64,000 nt of DNA, taken from positions 3,410,001 to 3,474,000 of the forward strand of contig NZ_AP022593.1 of assembly GCF_010731815.2 (NCBI RefSeq), given 5' to 3'. A program made the position numbers and the translations under genes. Origin of the DNA: Mycolicibacterium arabiense. GTDB lineage: Bacteria; Actinomycetota; Actinomycetes; Mycobacteriales; Mycobacteriaceae. Each line of letters starts with the position of its first letter. Position 1 is the first letter of the stretch. Under the pieces are notes generated by a model. The model searched no databases, was not told the origin of the DNA, and saw only the letters and a program-made list of their open reading frames with translations. Below are positions 55,235-64,000 of this stretch, in pieces.

Positions 55235-58054
55235 TCAGCCGGCCGAACCCGGGTTCCCGTCCGACGTGCTGCCGCTGCCCCCGGCTCCTCCGGCGCCGCC
55301 AGACGAACCGCCGTTACCGCCGTCGCCGCCGCGTCCCGGAGTGCCTTGGCCGCTGCCGCCGTCCCCGCCGCGCCCCCCGCCGCCGACCGGGTTGCTGCCC
55401 CCGGCGCCCCCACGTCCACCGGTAGCCGCGCCGTCGTCCGAACTCGCGTCGCCCCCCGCACCGCCACGGCCGCCGACCGACCGCAGATCGGTGTTGCCGC
55501 CTGACCCGCCGGTGCCGCCGGTAGCCGACCCGCTGGCCGCCGACGCCGTTCCGCCCGACCCGCCCTGGCCTCCCGTGCCGCCGAAGCTGTTTCCGCCGGT
55601 GCCACCTGCGCCACCGGTTGCGGTGCCTCCGACGTCGTTGATCGACGACGCGGTGCCACCGTTTCCACCGAGGCCGCCCGCGACGGTGCTCGACGAGAGG
55701 CCCCCGGTGCCGCCGCTGCCGCCCACGGCGGTACCACCCGGGCCGTCGACACTGGCCGAGCCACCGCCGCCGCCCGCTCCGCCCGATATGCCTGCCGCGG
55801 CGTTGCCGCCGTTGCCCCCGACGGCGGTGGCGTTCGTCCCGACTGCGGACGCCGCGCCGCCCAGACCACCGGTGCCGCCCGCAGCCTGGCCTGGACCGCC
55901 GTTACCGCCATGCCCGCCGATGCTGGTGGCACCGTCGCCGACGACGGTCGCCGTCCCACCGTTGCCGCCCTGTCCCGGGCCGCCGACGGCGCCCGCCCCA
56001 CCGGAACCGCCGTTGCCGGCGACGACCGTGATGCCGTCGCCGGAGGCGCTCATCGAGGCTCCGTCACCGCCGCGCCCCCCGAACCCCGTACCGTCGCCAC
56101 CGTCGCCACCGTTGCCGCCGGCGCCCAAGGCGCCGTGCGTGCCCGCCGATCCCGTTCCAGCAGTTCCGCCCGTTCCTGCCTGGCCACCGTTGCCGCCCGA
56201 ACCACCCTGTCCGCCAACGCCTCCCGAGGCACCGCTGCCGACCGCGGTGCTGCCGCCCCGGCCACCCGTGCCACCCGTGCCGCCGTCGCCGCCCGAACCG
56301 CCGTCTCCGTTGGCGCCGCTCATCCCCGCGACGGTGCCGTGGCCTGCCGCGCCGCCGCCACCGCCATTGCCACCGTCGCCCCCCACACCGCCTGCGCCGC
56401 CCACGCCGCCGTCCGACGGCCTGATGGTGGACGCGCCGGCCTGGCCCGTGGCGCCGGTCGCACCGGCGCCACCGCGACCGCCGTCGCCGCCGTTGCCGCC
56501 GTTGCCCCCGTTGCCTTGACTGCCGGCGGTACCGGCCTGGCCGGTCGTTCCACCCGTCCCACCGCTGCCGGCCTGGCCGCCGGTCCCTGCCCCTCCGCCG
56601 GCGCCGCCGTCGCCGCCCTTGCCGCCGGCCTGCCCGTCGTCGCCGCGCTCACCAATGCGGCCGGAGCCATCGTTTCCGTCGGAGCCACTCGCGCCATCGC
56701 CGCCCCTGCCCCCGTTGGCCCCGTCCCCGCCTGCACCGCCAGATCCGTTGGCGCCCACCGCGCCGCTCACCGTGCCGGAGCCGCCGCGTCCGGCATCGCC
56801 ACCGGCACCGCCCGAACCGCCTGCGCCACCCGCCTGCCCCGTGGCACCAGGTGCGCCGGCTACCGTCGCCGCCGCCGTGTCGGCGCCCGTCACACCGTTT
56901 CCGCCGGCACCACCATTGCCGCCGTTGCCGCCCGCGCCTCCGTTGCCCTGCAATCCGGCGCTGCCCGCGGCACCGGTGGCTCCTCCGATGCCGCCAAGGC
57001 CCGCGGCACCACCGAGACCGGCCCGTCCGCCAGAGCCGCCGTCGCCGCCCGTGCCGCCCGCCTGGCCGGCGACGCCGTCCTCACCATTCTCGCCGGCAGT
57101 CGCGCCGTTCACGCCGTCACGGCCATCGGCACCATCGGCGCCGGCGCCGCCGTTGCCGCCCATCGCTCCGTTGCCTCCGGCGCCGCCGGCACCATTCGTG
57201 CCGGCCTGCCCGGAATTGAGCAGGAGAGAGCCGGCGCCTCCGGCGCCTGCGTTGCCGCCGGCTCCGCCACGACCACCGTCGCCTCCGGCTGCACCGCCGA
57301 TGCCGGGTGCGCCCACGACCGTGGCATCAACACCGTCCACGCCGGTAGCACCGTTGCCGCCGCGTCCGCCGGCGCCGCCGGCGCCGCCCGTTCCGCCGAG
57401 GCCGATCGCGCCGCTCGCACCACCCGCACCGCCGTTGCCGCCGGCGCCGCCGATCGCTCCCGCGGTACCGGCCGCGGTAGCATCAACACCCGCCGTTCCG
57501 GCTCCGCCGTTGCCACCCGCACCGCCGTTGCCCACGAACAGGCCGCCGCGGCCGCCGTTGCCGCCGTCCTGAGCCGTTCCTCCATTGCCGCCGGCGCCGC
57601 CGTTGCCGAACCATCCGGCGTTGCCCCCGTTACCGCCGTTGGCGCCGCGGCCGCCGTTGCCGAAGAACAGCCCTCCGTTTCCGCCGTTGCAGGCGGCTCC
57701 GACGCAGTCAGCGGCGGCGTTGATGCCATTGCCGATGAGCCATCCGCCGTAGCCGATCATCGGACGCGGATCCGCGACGGGTTGAGCTGCGAGCAAGGGT
57801 GCCGGCGTCGGTAGCAGCAGGGCAGCGACGCCCGAACCGCCGTCGCGAAGCCACCACGAGTCGTCGACGACGGCGGGCGCCAACGGCGCCTCGACCGATG
57901 CGAGGTGCACGCGCGCCGTTGTCACCGGATGCGCCGACGGACCGATGTGTTCGGCCACGAACAGAACGCCGACGCCGAGCGCCGCCGCTCCGCCGACACC
58001 CACTCCAACGCGCTGCCAGCCGGACACGGTTCTCTTCACACGATGCTTCGCCAC
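55235..58054 (-). CDS. PGRS-domain glycine-rich exported protein without PE domain
   Basis: A 939-residue protein. A basic start and one membrane or signal helix (about 15-36, [20 protein letters not shown]) is followed by about 60 ordinary residues. Then comes the linker [19 protein letters not shown], which is like the segment that joins PE to PGRS in PE_PGRS proteins. From about residue 120 to the end it is GGNGG/GGAGG repeats with periodic FGNGG. The PE domain, normally the ESX-5 secretion signal, is absent and seems replaced by a Sec-type helix. The glycine repeats are expected to form a stacked helix sandwich on the cell surface. Two Cys flank VGAA near residue 115. Confidence 0.88.
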   Translation of the reverse strand: MAKHRVKRTVSGWQRVGVGVGGAAALGVGVLFVAEHIGPSAHPVTTARVHLASVEAPLAPAVVDDSWWLRDGGSGVAALLLPTPAPLLAAQPVADPRPMIGYGGWLIGNGINAAADCVGAACNGGNGGLFFGNGGRGANGGNGGNAGWFGNGGAGGNGGTAQDGGNGGRGGLFVGNGGAGGNGGAGTAGVDATAAGTAGAIGGAGGNGGAGGASGAIGLGGTGGAGGAGGRGGNGATGVDGVDATVVGAPGIGGAAGGDGGRGGAGGNAGAGGAGSLLLNSGQAGTNGAGGAGGNGAMGGNGGAGADGADGRDGVNGATAGENGEDGVAGQAGGTGGDGGSGGRAGLGGAAGLGGIGGATGAAGSAGLQGNGGAGGNGGNGGAGGNGVTGADTAAATVAGAPGATGQAGGAGGSGGAGGDAGRGGSGTVSGAVGANGSGGAGGDGANGGRGGDGASGSDGNDGSGRIGERGDDGQAGGKGGDGGAGGGAGTGGQAGSGGTGGTTGQAGTAGSQGNGGNGGNGGDGGRGGAGATGATGQAGASTIRPSDGGVGGAGGVGGDGGNGGGGGAAGHGTVAGMSGANGDGGSGGDGGTGGTGGRGGSTAVGSGASGGVGGQGGSGGNGGQAGTGGTAGTGSAGTHGALGAGGNGGDGGDGTGFGGRGGDGASMSASGDGITVVAGNGGSGGAGAVGGPGQGGNGGTATVVGDGATSIGGHGGNGGPGQAAGGTGGLGGAASAVGTNATAVGGNGGNAAAGISGGAGGGGGSASVDGPGGTAVGGSGGTGGLSSSTVAGGLGGNGGTASSINDVGGTATGGAGGTGGNSFGGTGGQGGSGGTASAASGSATGGTGGSGGNTDLRSVGGRGGAGGDASSDDGAATGGRGGAGGSNPVGGGGRGGDGGSGQGTPGRGGDGGNGGSSGGAGGAGGSGSTSDGNPGSAG

Positions 58055-58406
58055 GACGGCGCTCTCCCGGTGTTCGCAGGGCAGCCCACCCCGTGGCGGG
58101 CTTTGTCGAAGGCCGGCACGGGGGCGTCGCCGTCACGGCACCGACGGGCGTTGCGCGCGGACGACCCCTGCTGGATGAGAGCGTCCGCACAGGCTCGCTG
58201 AGCATATCGGCGGATGTGTCATTTCGTCGCGAATGCAAGCAACAGGCGGGCACCGTCGGTGCGGCGGTCCGCGCCCAACGTCGTCGCGTTCCCATCCGTT
58301 CAGCGCTGCCCGCTCCACCTCTTCGGCGGTGATCTTGGGTCCGTCGTAGCCTCCACCCGAGAACCGAGCCCCGACCAGCACTGAGCAGCGAACGCCCGCC
58401 GTGGCG
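58055..58406. other. gap upstream of the PGRS gene with possible fragment
   Basis: About 350 bp. It must carry the promoter of the PGRS gene (minus). At about 58260-58365 on the minus strand a protein-like stretch FSGGGYDGPKITAEEVERAA, then LNGWERDD, stands out from the surrounding noise. It may be the remains of a deleted gene or part of a small gene of about 80 codons starting at a GTG near 58378. Confidence 0.3.
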
Positions 58407-59099
58407 TCATCCGAGCCGGCGAGTGCGCCAACGCGACAGGTCCGCGTCGAGCAGCGCGGGATCGCGTTCGGGAAAGACCTCATCGGTGATCTCCAGGTGC
58501 CGGATGCGGTCGAGGTGGAACCCGCGGATGCCGTCACGCAGCCGGCACCACGCCACGAACACCCAGGCATCCCCTCCGCGCAGCAGACCCATGGCCTCCA
58601 CGTCACGGGTCGTGCGGGTCTCGCCGTCGGCGGCGACGTAGTCCAACCGTACGACTCGGCGGGCGGCAATCGCCTCGGGAATCAGTGACACTGCTACGTC
58701 CGGCTGCGGCTCGGCATCGATGACGAACATCGACGCCAATGCGTCGTCGACTGGCGCAAGCTGGTCCTCGCGGCTGATCGCGAGGACCTTCGCGCGCGCC
58801 CGACGCGCCGCCGCCCCATACGGTGAAGTCTCCAAGAGACCAAGGCCCGCAAGCACTGCCAACGACTCCGGCACCGTGAGATTCAGCGGCGGCAAGGAGT
58901 GCTCCCGCAGGATCGAGTATCCGCCCGACACCCCGTGGTGGGCGTAGATCGGGACCCCGGCGAGCTGAAGCGACTGGATGTCACGCTCGATCGTGCGCTT
59001 GGAGACCTCGAACTCCTCCGAGAGTCGAGCGGCCGACAACGGCCGGCGCGATCCCCGCAGCAGATCGACCAGCGCGTACATCCTCTCGGCACGCCTCAT
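58407..59099 (-). CDS. HTH-WYL transcriptional regulator (YafY type)
   Basis: A 230-residue regulator. The N-terminal DeoR-like winged helix is MRRAERMYALVDLLRGSRRP, LSAARLSEEFEVSKRTIERD. The middle PIYAHHGVSGGYSILRE is typical of YafY. The C-terminal WYL domain has RRVVRLDYVAADGETRTTRD and AWVFVAWCRLRDGIRGFHLD. WYL domains bind nucleic acid or small ligands. ATG 59099 is chosen since upstream residues are nonsense; GGGGAG precedes it. The next gene upstream on the same strand is a SnoaL-like protein 20 bp away, a likely operon. Confidence 0.9.
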   Translation of the reverse strand: MRRAERMYALVDLLRGSRRPLSAARLSEEFEVSKRTIERDIQSLQLAGVPIYAHHGVSGGYSILREHSLPPLNLTVPESLAVLAGLGLLETSPYGAAARRARAKVLAISREDQLAPVDDALASMFVIDAEPQPDVAVSLIPEAIAARRVVRLDYVAADGETRTTRDVEAMGLLRGGDAWVFVAWCRLRDGIRGFHLDRIRHLEITDEVFPERDPALLDADLSRWRTRRLG

Positions 59100-59119
59100 G
59101 CCCGTAAGTCTCCCCGGCC

Positions 59120-59524
59120 TCAGGTGCGATGCGGGCGCGTCCCGCCCACCGACCACACCTCGCGGATCAGTCCATCCTCGGTGAAGTCGAAGACGTCGAC
59201 CCCGCCGGCAGCAGCGTCCCCGGCGCGGACGTTCCACAGCATTCGCCCGTGCGGACCGTCCACCGCCCGTGACACCTCGGTGAAAACCACATCCGGATGC
59301 CGCTCGCGATACGAATCCAGGAACCGAGCGAAACTCTCCGCGCCCACCACGTCGTCGCCCGGATTCGACCCATCCGCTTCGGAGTTCGAGAAGTGAATGA
59401 GGAAGTCCGCACTGCAGATCCGACGGGCGATCTCGCCGCCGGAGTTCCACATGTCCAGCCACACTGCAAGCGCCGCATCGGCAGCAGCGGTGTTCGTCGT
59501 CGTCACGTCCGTGTTCTCGTTCAT
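59120..59524 (-). CDS. SnoaL-like/NTF2-fold protein
   Basis: A 134-residue protein with the alpha+beta cone pattern of SnoaL-like polyketide cyclase or nuclear transport factor 2 proteins: AVWLDMWNSGGEIARRICSA, FARFLDSYRERHPDVVFTEV, MLWNVRAGD and FDFTEDGLIREVWSVGG. Many are small hydrolases, isomerases or just binding proteins. ATG 59524 gives MNENTDVTTT. It is followed 20 bp later by the WYL regulator, which may control it. Confidence 0.8.
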   Translation of the reverse strand: MNENTDVTTTNTAAADAALAVWLDMWNSGGEIARRICSADFLIHFSNSEADGSNPGDDVVGAESFARFLDSYRERHPDVVFTEVSRAVDGPHGRMLWNVRAGDAAAGGVDVFDFTEDGLIREVWSVGGTRPHRT

Positions 59525-59596
59525 GGCACCAGGATCGGACACCCTCGCGACAACCCTATGTCGGTGTTCGCGCACCTCTTCGAGGAGTCCGAGCGG

Positions 59597-60439
59597 CTAG
59601 GGCGCCTGCCGCCACCACGCGGTGACGTACAGCGCGAGTGCAGTGGCCAGACCCATGACCACCCAGAGCACCACGGTGTAGTCGACCCACGATCCGATCG
59701 GCGGCGACCCGGGAAACAGATTGCGAATCGGTAGGACCGAGAACAGCATCACCGCGAACCAGGTCACGATCGGCGGGAGGAACTGCTTGCGCCCGCGCAG
59801 CGTCTGAATCGACACGAAGAGCGTGCAGACGGGCAGGATGATCAGCACCGCGCACATCGCGATCGCGGATCCGATCGTCGGGCCCGTGCGTGCGACGTGG
59901 ATGTCGAGAGCCTGCGCGGGGCCGGACTCGGACGCGCGCGCGTGCACCGCCCAGGACGTCACCGAGTCGGTGACGACCACCTGGACCGGTACGGACACCC
60001 GGGCAGCACCGGTACCGGTGAACGCCTGCACCTGCACGTCGGATGTCTCGTACGCGTCGAATGGCCACTGGCGGATGTCGCCATCGGCGTAGAGGCTGAC
60101 CGGTTGTGATCCCACGCGCGTGCCGCGTGCGAACGTCAGCGAGTCCGCGCTCGCGGCGGGGCTAACGTCGACTGTCAGGTCCTCGCGCAGGTCGCCATCG
60201 GCGGTGAGCAGGTCGGCCCCCGGATACACCGCGACGCGGGTCTGGAACGAGAACGTCTCTCCCGACACGGCGTCGACGTCGAGGTACACCAGCGCACCGT
60301 TGGTCGCAGGCTCTCGATCGTCGGCGTCGTCGATGCGACCCGCGAGCGCGTAGGTCAGGATGACTGCGACGTAGATCCCGATCACGGCAAGGACCAACAC
60401 CACCGCCCATGCCCTACCGGTGGTTCTCGTCCTTGCCAT
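59597..60439 (-). CDS. DUF4436 membrane protein
   Basis: A 280-residue protein with an N-terminal helix (about 10-33), an exported beta-rich domain (about 45-185; SFQTRVAVYPGADLLTADGD, QWPFDAYETSDVQVQ) and three C-terminal helices (IAMCAVLIILPVCTLFVS, IVTWFAVMLFSVLPIRN, YTVVLWVVMGLATALALYV). The FPFD-like motif and LPIRNLFPGSPPIGSWVDY are hallmarks of the DUF4436 family. Function unknown. It stands alone, with about 100 bp to the FGE gene upstream. Confidence 0.85.
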   Translation of the reverse strand: MARTRTTGRAWAVVLVLAVIGIYVAVILTYALAGRIDDADDREPATNGALVYLDVDAVSGETFSFQTRVAVYPGADLLTADGDLREDLTVDVSPAASADSLTFARGTRVGSQPVSLYADGDIRQWPFDAYETSDVQVQAFTGTGAARVSVPVQVVVTDSVTSWAVHARASESGPAQALDIHVARTGPTIGSAIAMCAVLIILPVCTLFVSIQTLRGRKQFLPPIVTWFAVMLFSVLPIRNLFPGSPPIGSWVDYTVVLWVVMGLATALALYVTAWWRQAP

Positions 60440-60537
60440 GGTGTCTCCGGTCTGGGGCGCGATGCGGTCGGCTAGAAGGTCGGCGCGAATGCGGACACGC
60501 CATCATGCGTCATGGCGAAAGTCGACCGGGCAGTGCC

Positions 60538-61410
60538 TCACATGCTGACGCAACGGAAACCGATGTGGCTCATGCCCGTGTCGACCGGTTGCCCGCGGCG
60601 AGCGGCGGGTCGGTAGCGCAGGCAGTAGGTGTCTGCGCACAGGAAGGACCCGCCCTTGACGACGCGCCGGGGTCGCCTGAACTGGGGTTGCGCCGGGTCG
60701 TAACTCTCCTCGGCGCAGCACGCCGCTCCCCCGTCGGCGTACCAGGTGGTGGTCCATTCCCAGACGTTTCCTGCCATGTCGTACAGCCCGTAGTCGTTCG
60801 GCGGGAAGCTGCCCACCGCCATGGTGCGGCCGTAGCCCGGCTCGGGGCGCCAGGGGAAGTCGCCGTGCCAGAAGTTCGCGAATCTCCGTCCTGCCGGCTC
60901 GGGGTCGTCGCCCCACGTGAACGCGACTCCCGTGAGCCCGCCGCGGGCAGCGGTCTCCCACTGTTCCTCGGTGGGCAGCGCCATGCCTGCCCACTCGGCG
61001 TATGTCTGCGCATCCTCGTGGGCGACATGGACGACGGGGTGGTCCGCACGCCTGTCGATCGACGAATTCGGGCCGACCGGATGGCGCCATGACGCGCCGG
61101 GCGTCCAGATCCACCACTGGCTGAGGTGGCGCAGGTCCACGGGCCCGGGGGTGCGACGGAACACCATGGAGCCCGGCTGCAAGTTCTCCGTCGGAGCATT
61201 CGGATAGTCCGCCGAACTGATCGGGCGCTCGGCGACGGTGACATAGCCGGTATCGGCGACGAATTCGGCAAACTGCGTATTGGTGACGGCGTGGGTGTGC
61301 ACCCAGAATTCATCGACGGAGACGTCGCGGCTTGGCGCTTCCTCGGGATAGTGCGTGTCTGAGCCGAGCGTCGCGGTTTGAGCTGGGATGCGAACGAGGC
61401 CGTCAGGCAT
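60538..61410 (-). CDS. formylglycine-generating enzyme
   Basis: A 290-residue FGE/SUMF1-family oxidase, which uses copper and oxygen to convert the Cys of sulfatase CxPxR/CxAxR motifs into formylglycine. The paired catalytic cysteines are Cys258 and Cys263 in GGSFLCADTYCLRYRPAARR, with the same 5-residue spacing as in characterised FGEs. Also visible are EFWVHTHAVTNTQFAEFV, LPTEEQWETAARGG, YGLYDMAGNVWEWT and the end GFRCV. The ATG overlaps the HAD gene by 8 bp. With the sulfatase two genes upstream it forms a self-sufficient sulfatase unit. Confidence 0.92.
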   Translation of the reverse strand: MPDGLVRIPAQTATLGSDTHYPEEAPSRDVSVDEFWVHTHAVTNTQFAEFVADTGYVTVAERPISSADYPNAPTENLQPGSMVFRRTPGPVDLRHLSQWWIWTPGASWRHPVGPNSSIDRRADHPVVHVAHEDAQTYAEWAGMALPTEEQWETAARGGLTGVAFTWGDDPEPAGRRFANFWHGDFPWRPEPGYGRTMAVGSFPPNDYGLYDMAGNVWEWTTTWYADGGAACCAEESYDPAQPQFRRPRRVVKGGSFLCADTYCLRYRPAARRGQPVDTGMSHIGFRCVSM

Positions 61411-62287
61411 CGAAGATCGTCGTCCAGTCGCGGCGCATGCTGATCACCGTCCAGCCCTGGGCGCCGGCATGCTCGAGCGCACGCTCCGCACCCGCGGAAT
61501 AGGCGAACTCTCGGTCGGCGTCGTCGTGATCCACCAGCAGCCGTAGGCCACGGCAGTACCGAAGCATTTCGTCGTCGCCGTTCGAGTTTCCGGCCGCAAG
61601 GAGCGGACGCCTGCCGATGCGGCTCCAGATCTGCACGGGCTTCTCGGGTCCGTCGTCGAAGACGTCGAGTGTCGGCTGAATTAGCAAGTCACCCGAATAG
61701 TCCAACTTCAGGCCCTGTGCACTCCCGATGACGCGCTCCGGCGGGATGCCGTAGATCGCCTGCGCGACCGGCCGGATGAAGTCCCGGCCGCCACCCGAGA
61801 CGATGTAGCAGGTGAAGTCATTGTCCGCCAGGTAGCCGAGGAGCTCGACCATCGGCGCGTAGGTGCACGCGCGGTAGGGACGGCCGAAGGTCGGGTGGTC
61901 GGCGTGGGAGAAGAAGTCGGTGACGTGGCCGGCGTACTCGTCGACGGACATAGACATGTGTAGTTGCAGTCCGGCGCGGGCGAGCAGGTTCAGATCGTCG
62001 TCGTCGCCCCGATAGTGCTTGGTGACGGCCGCGCCGAACCAGCTCAGGTCTTGCTCGACGGCGGCCCGGTAGGGCTGTTGGCTCCGTAGTCCTGGATCGT
62101 CGGCGGCCTTGTCGGCCAGCCGTCGAACGATGAAGTCGAGCTGCACATACGCCGGCTTCTCACACCACAGCGTTCCGTCGTTGTCGAAGACGGCGATGCG
62201 CTCCTCCACCGGCACACCAGCGGTCACGCCGTGGACGAAGTCGACGATCGACGACTTCGTCGGCCCGTCCCGCCACGAGTCGAGCAT
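61403..62287 (-). CDS. HAD-superfamily phosphatase-like protein
   Basis: A 294-residue HAD hydrolase of the phosphoserine phosphatase-like branch: motif I IAVFDNDGTLWCEKPAYVQL (Asp35, Asp37), motif II YIVSGGGRDFIRP and motif IV LLAAGNSNGDDEML. The cap is helical. Proteins like this are often found with sulfatases and FGE; the substrate is unknown. It starts at ATG 62287, directly abutting the sulfatase stop, and overlaps the FGE start, so all three are one operon. Confidence 0.88.
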   Translation of the reverse strand: MLDSWRDGPTKSSIVDFVHGVTAGVPVEERIAVFDNDGTLWCEKPAYVQLDFIVRRLADKAADDPGLRSQQPYRAAVEQDLSWFGAAVTKHYRGDDDDLNLLARAGLQLHMSMSVDEYAGHVTDFFSHADHPTFGRPYRACTYAPMVELLGYLADNDFTCYIVSGGGRDFIRPVAQAIYGIPPERVIGSAQGLKLDYSGDLLIQPTLDVFDDGPEKPVQIWSRIGRRPLLAAGNSNGDDEMLRYCRGLRLLVDHDDADREFAYSAGAERALEHAGAQGWTVISMRRDWTTIFDA

Positions 62288-63829
62288 TCAGTCTGCCGCC
62301 AAGAAGTCTTCGAGCTTCTTCACTATCTGGTCGACGCTGAAGCTGGCAGGTGGGTGCCGGGGCGGGAACTCCTTGAACGTGTCGAGGAACTGCGCCGCCA
62401 TCGCCGTGGCGTAGAACACGAAGAAGTCGCGCCGCAGGAACCACTCGTAATAGGTGTTCGAGGTGATGTCGGCGTATTCGAACGGGTCGGTCCGCAGGTT
62501 GAACAGCTTGGGCACCCGCAGTTCGGTGAACGGCTCGGCCCAGGTTCGAAGGGTGCCTTGGCACCGCTGCTCGGCGAACACGATCTTCCAGTTCTCGAAA
62601 CGCATACCGACCAGTTGGGCGTCGTCGTTGAAGTAGAAGAACCCCCGCCGCGGGCTGTGTTCCACCTCGCCCATCAGATAGGGCAAGAGGTTGAAACCGT
62701 CGATGTGCACCTTGTACTCGACGTCGCCGACCTGGTGTCCCTTCTTCAACTTGTCGCTGACGTCCGGGTCACCCGCGGCGGCGACCAGCGTCGGTAGCCA
62801 ATCGTGATGCTGGACGATGTCATTGGAGACACTGCCCGCTTCGATCTTGCCGGGCCAGCGGATCATCTCCGGAATGCGGTAGGCGCCTTCCCAGTTGGTG
62901 TTCTTCTCACTGCGGAATGGTGTGGTGCCGGCGTCGGGCCAGCTGTTGCGATGCGGTCCGTTGTCGGTTGAGTAGATGACGATCGTGTCGTCGGCGATGC
63001 CGAGTTGATCAAGGGCGTCGAGTACCGTGCCCACGTTCTTGTCGTGGTCGATCATCGCGTCGTGATACTCGGACTGCCACATCCCGGCCTGGCCCTTGCT
63101 GCCCGGCTTGAGGTGCGTGTACAGGTGCATGTGAGTGAAGTTGCACCAGACGAAGAACGGGGTGTCGGCGGCGTGCTGGCGCTTGATGTATTCGACGGTG
63201 CGGTCAGCGATGTCGTCGTCGATGGTCTCCATGCGCTTGGCGGTCAGCGGCCCGGTGTCGTGGATGGTTTGTTTGCCGACGGGCCCGAACTTCGGGTCGT
63301 CGGGTTCCATCGACGCCTTGTCGAGCGCCTTGCAGTCCAGCACGCCCCGTGGGAGGGCCAGCTCGTAGAGCCGCGGAAATTGGTCCTTGTGCGGATAGTC
63401 GAACTGCTCGGGTTCTTCTTCGGCGTTGAGGTGGTACAGGTTGCCGTAGAACTCGTCGAAGCCATGCACGGTTGGTAGGTACTTATTGAGGTCCCCGAAG
63501 TGATTCTTGCCGAACTGGCCGGTGGCGTAACCGAGTGGTTTGAGCAGTTCGGCAATCGTCGGATCCTCTGCCGCCCAGCCGATATCGACGCCCGGCACGC
63601 CCACCTTGCTCATTCCGGTGCGATAGACGCTCTGCCCGCTGATGAACGCCGCACGGCCGGCCGTGCAGCTCTGCTCTCCGTAGGAATCGGTGAACCGCAT
63701 CCCCTCCGTGGCGATGCGGTCGATGTTGGGTGTGCGGTAACCCATCATCCCGTCGCTGTAACAGCTCAGATTGCTGATGCCGATGTCGTCACCCCAGATG
63801 ACCAGGATGTTGGGTTTACCGCCAGGCAT
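62288..63829 (-). CDS. type I arylsulfatase with CTAGR active site
   Basis: A 513-residue sulfatase. Metal site ILVIWGDDIGISN (Asp14, Asp15); active site SCTAGRAAFISGQ, where Cys55 is the residue to be turned into formylglycine and Arg59 completes CxAxR. Further family residues are in GQFGKNHFGD, NFTHMHLYTHLKPGS and VIYSTDNGPHRNSWPD. It lacks a clear signal peptide, so it may be cytosolic, or it may need an unusual route out. ATG 63829 follows GAGGGAG by 7 nt; a GTG at 63865 would add 12 residues. It is the first gene of the sulfatase-HAD-FGE operon. The sulfated substrate is not known. Confidence 0.92.
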   Translation of the reverse strand: MPGGKPNILVIWGDDIGISNLSCYSDGMMGYRTPNIDRIATEGMRFTDSYGEQSCTAGRAAFISGQSVYRTGMSKVGVPGVDIGWAAEDPTIAELLKPLGYATGQFGKNHFGDLNKYLPTVHGFDEFYGNLYHLNAEEEPEQFDYPHKDQFPRLYELALPRGVLDCKALDKASMEPDDPKFGPVGKQTIHDTGPLTAKRMETIDDDIADRTVEYIKRQHAADTPFFVWCNFTHMHLYTHLKPGSKGQAGMWQSEYHDAMIDHDKNVGTVLDALDQLGIADDTIVIYSTDNGPHRNSWPDAGTTPFRSEKNTNWEGAYRIPEMIRWPGKIEAGSVSNDIVQHHDWLPTLVAAAGDPDVSDKLKKGHQVGDVEYKVHIDGFNLLPYLMGEVEHSPRRGFFYFNDDAQLVGMRFENWKIVFAEQRCQGTLRTWAEPFTELRVPKLFNLRTDPFEYADITSNTYYEWFLRRDFFVFYATAMAAQFLDTFKEFPPRHPPASFSVDQIVKKLEDFLAAD

Positions 63830-63951
63830 TCGCGTCTCCCTCGGTAGATAGCCCCGAAGCTTCACTCTAGGCGTCGTGACCGTTCCCGGGTTCCCGTTCG
63901 TCAGGTTCGACGTGAACCCATCAGACTCCCCGCGTTCACTCGGAGGAATCC

Positions 63952-63999
63952 TCAGTCGATGCGACGCATTGGGGGCAGCGGGTAGGTCTGATCGATGAT
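63952..63999 (-). CDS. possible C-terminal end of a gene leaving the window
   Basis: Minus-strand frame open from the window edge to TGA at 63952-63954, coding IIDQTYPLPPMRRID. It reads like a real C-terminus and would end about 120 bp upstream of the sulfatase start on the same strand. Only 15 codons are visible, so this is a weak call. Confidence 0.3.
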   Translation of the reverse strand: MIDQTYPLPPMRRID

Positions 64000-64000
64000 C

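Noticed and set aside
55235..57700. CRISPR-like or satellite regularity
   Set aside because: The regularity comes from degenerate GGNGG/GGAGG codons; there are no fixed repeats with unique spacers.
55910..57814. 634-codon plus-strand frame opposite the PGRS gene
   Set aside because: Ala/Pro/Thr-rich mirror of the glycine repeats; no start context and no motif.

Overview
The window is a high-GC actinobacterial chromosome segment, and its gene content points to a rapidly growing mycobacterium (Mycolicibacterium type). The evidence is a Pks12-type mycoketide synthase, a block matching the M. tuberculosis Rv0144-Rv0154c neighbourhood, the ESX-1 genes mycP1-eccE1-espB-espL-espK, an MmpL transporter and a PGRS-type glycine-rich protein. 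A complete fructose PTS directly next to mycP1 is, as I recall, the M. smegmatis arrangement. No rRNA, tRNA, CRISPR array, insertion sequence or prophage was seen.

Layout. (1) 0-5 kb: an MmpL-family transporter, then a two-gene unit of a shortened pyruvate phosphate dikinase-like protein and a winged-helix protein, all on the minus strand. (2) 5-19.8 kb: the bimodular synthase pks12 and, 6 bp downstream, a Rossmann/phosphohistidine fusion like Rv2047c. (3) 19.8-29.2 kb: fadE2-ptpB on plus, facing a minus-strand block of quinone oxidoreductase, SDR, aldehyde dehydrogenase, methyltransferase and TetR (Rv0149 to Rv0144 order). The inserted part between them holds a small gene bracketed by a 44-bp inverted repeat. 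(4) 29.4-33.2 kb: TetR, FUSC-type membrane protein and pirin, with a strong hairpin between the convergent pair. (5) 33.2-39.2 kb: ptsI divergent from deoR-fruK-fruA-ptsH, which is all that fructose uptake and phosphorylation needs. (6) 39.4-49.9 kb: the mycP1 end of ESX-1. Beyond espL the locus carries a duplicated cassette: a Pro-rich one-helix membrane protein plus EspK. The first EspK copy is broken and the second is intact. (7) 50-55 kb: accessory DNA with a beta-propeller protein, gene remnants, an exonuclease-BRCT protein, and an Lrp/DUF2000 pair. (8) 55.2-58.1 kb: a PGRS-domain protein without a PE domain. (9) 58.4-64 kb: a WYL regulator, small enzymes, and a sulfatase-HAD-FGE unit in which FGE would activate the sulfatase cysteine.

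Most unusual: the duplicated membrane-protein/EspK cassette in ESX-1 is the best candidate for an undescribed system. Its two membrane proteins share a nearly identical N-terminus and a 90-bp stretch of identical DNA over the membrane helix, but have divergent exported domains. Their EspK partners have helical domains encoded at 42-45% GC in places. The position resembles the variable part of the M. smegmatis ESX-1 locus that is linked to mating identity. Second is the Rv2047c-like protein next to pks12, a candidate for an unassigned step in making phosphomycoketides. All functional statements come from reading motifs and neighbourhood; no database search was run.
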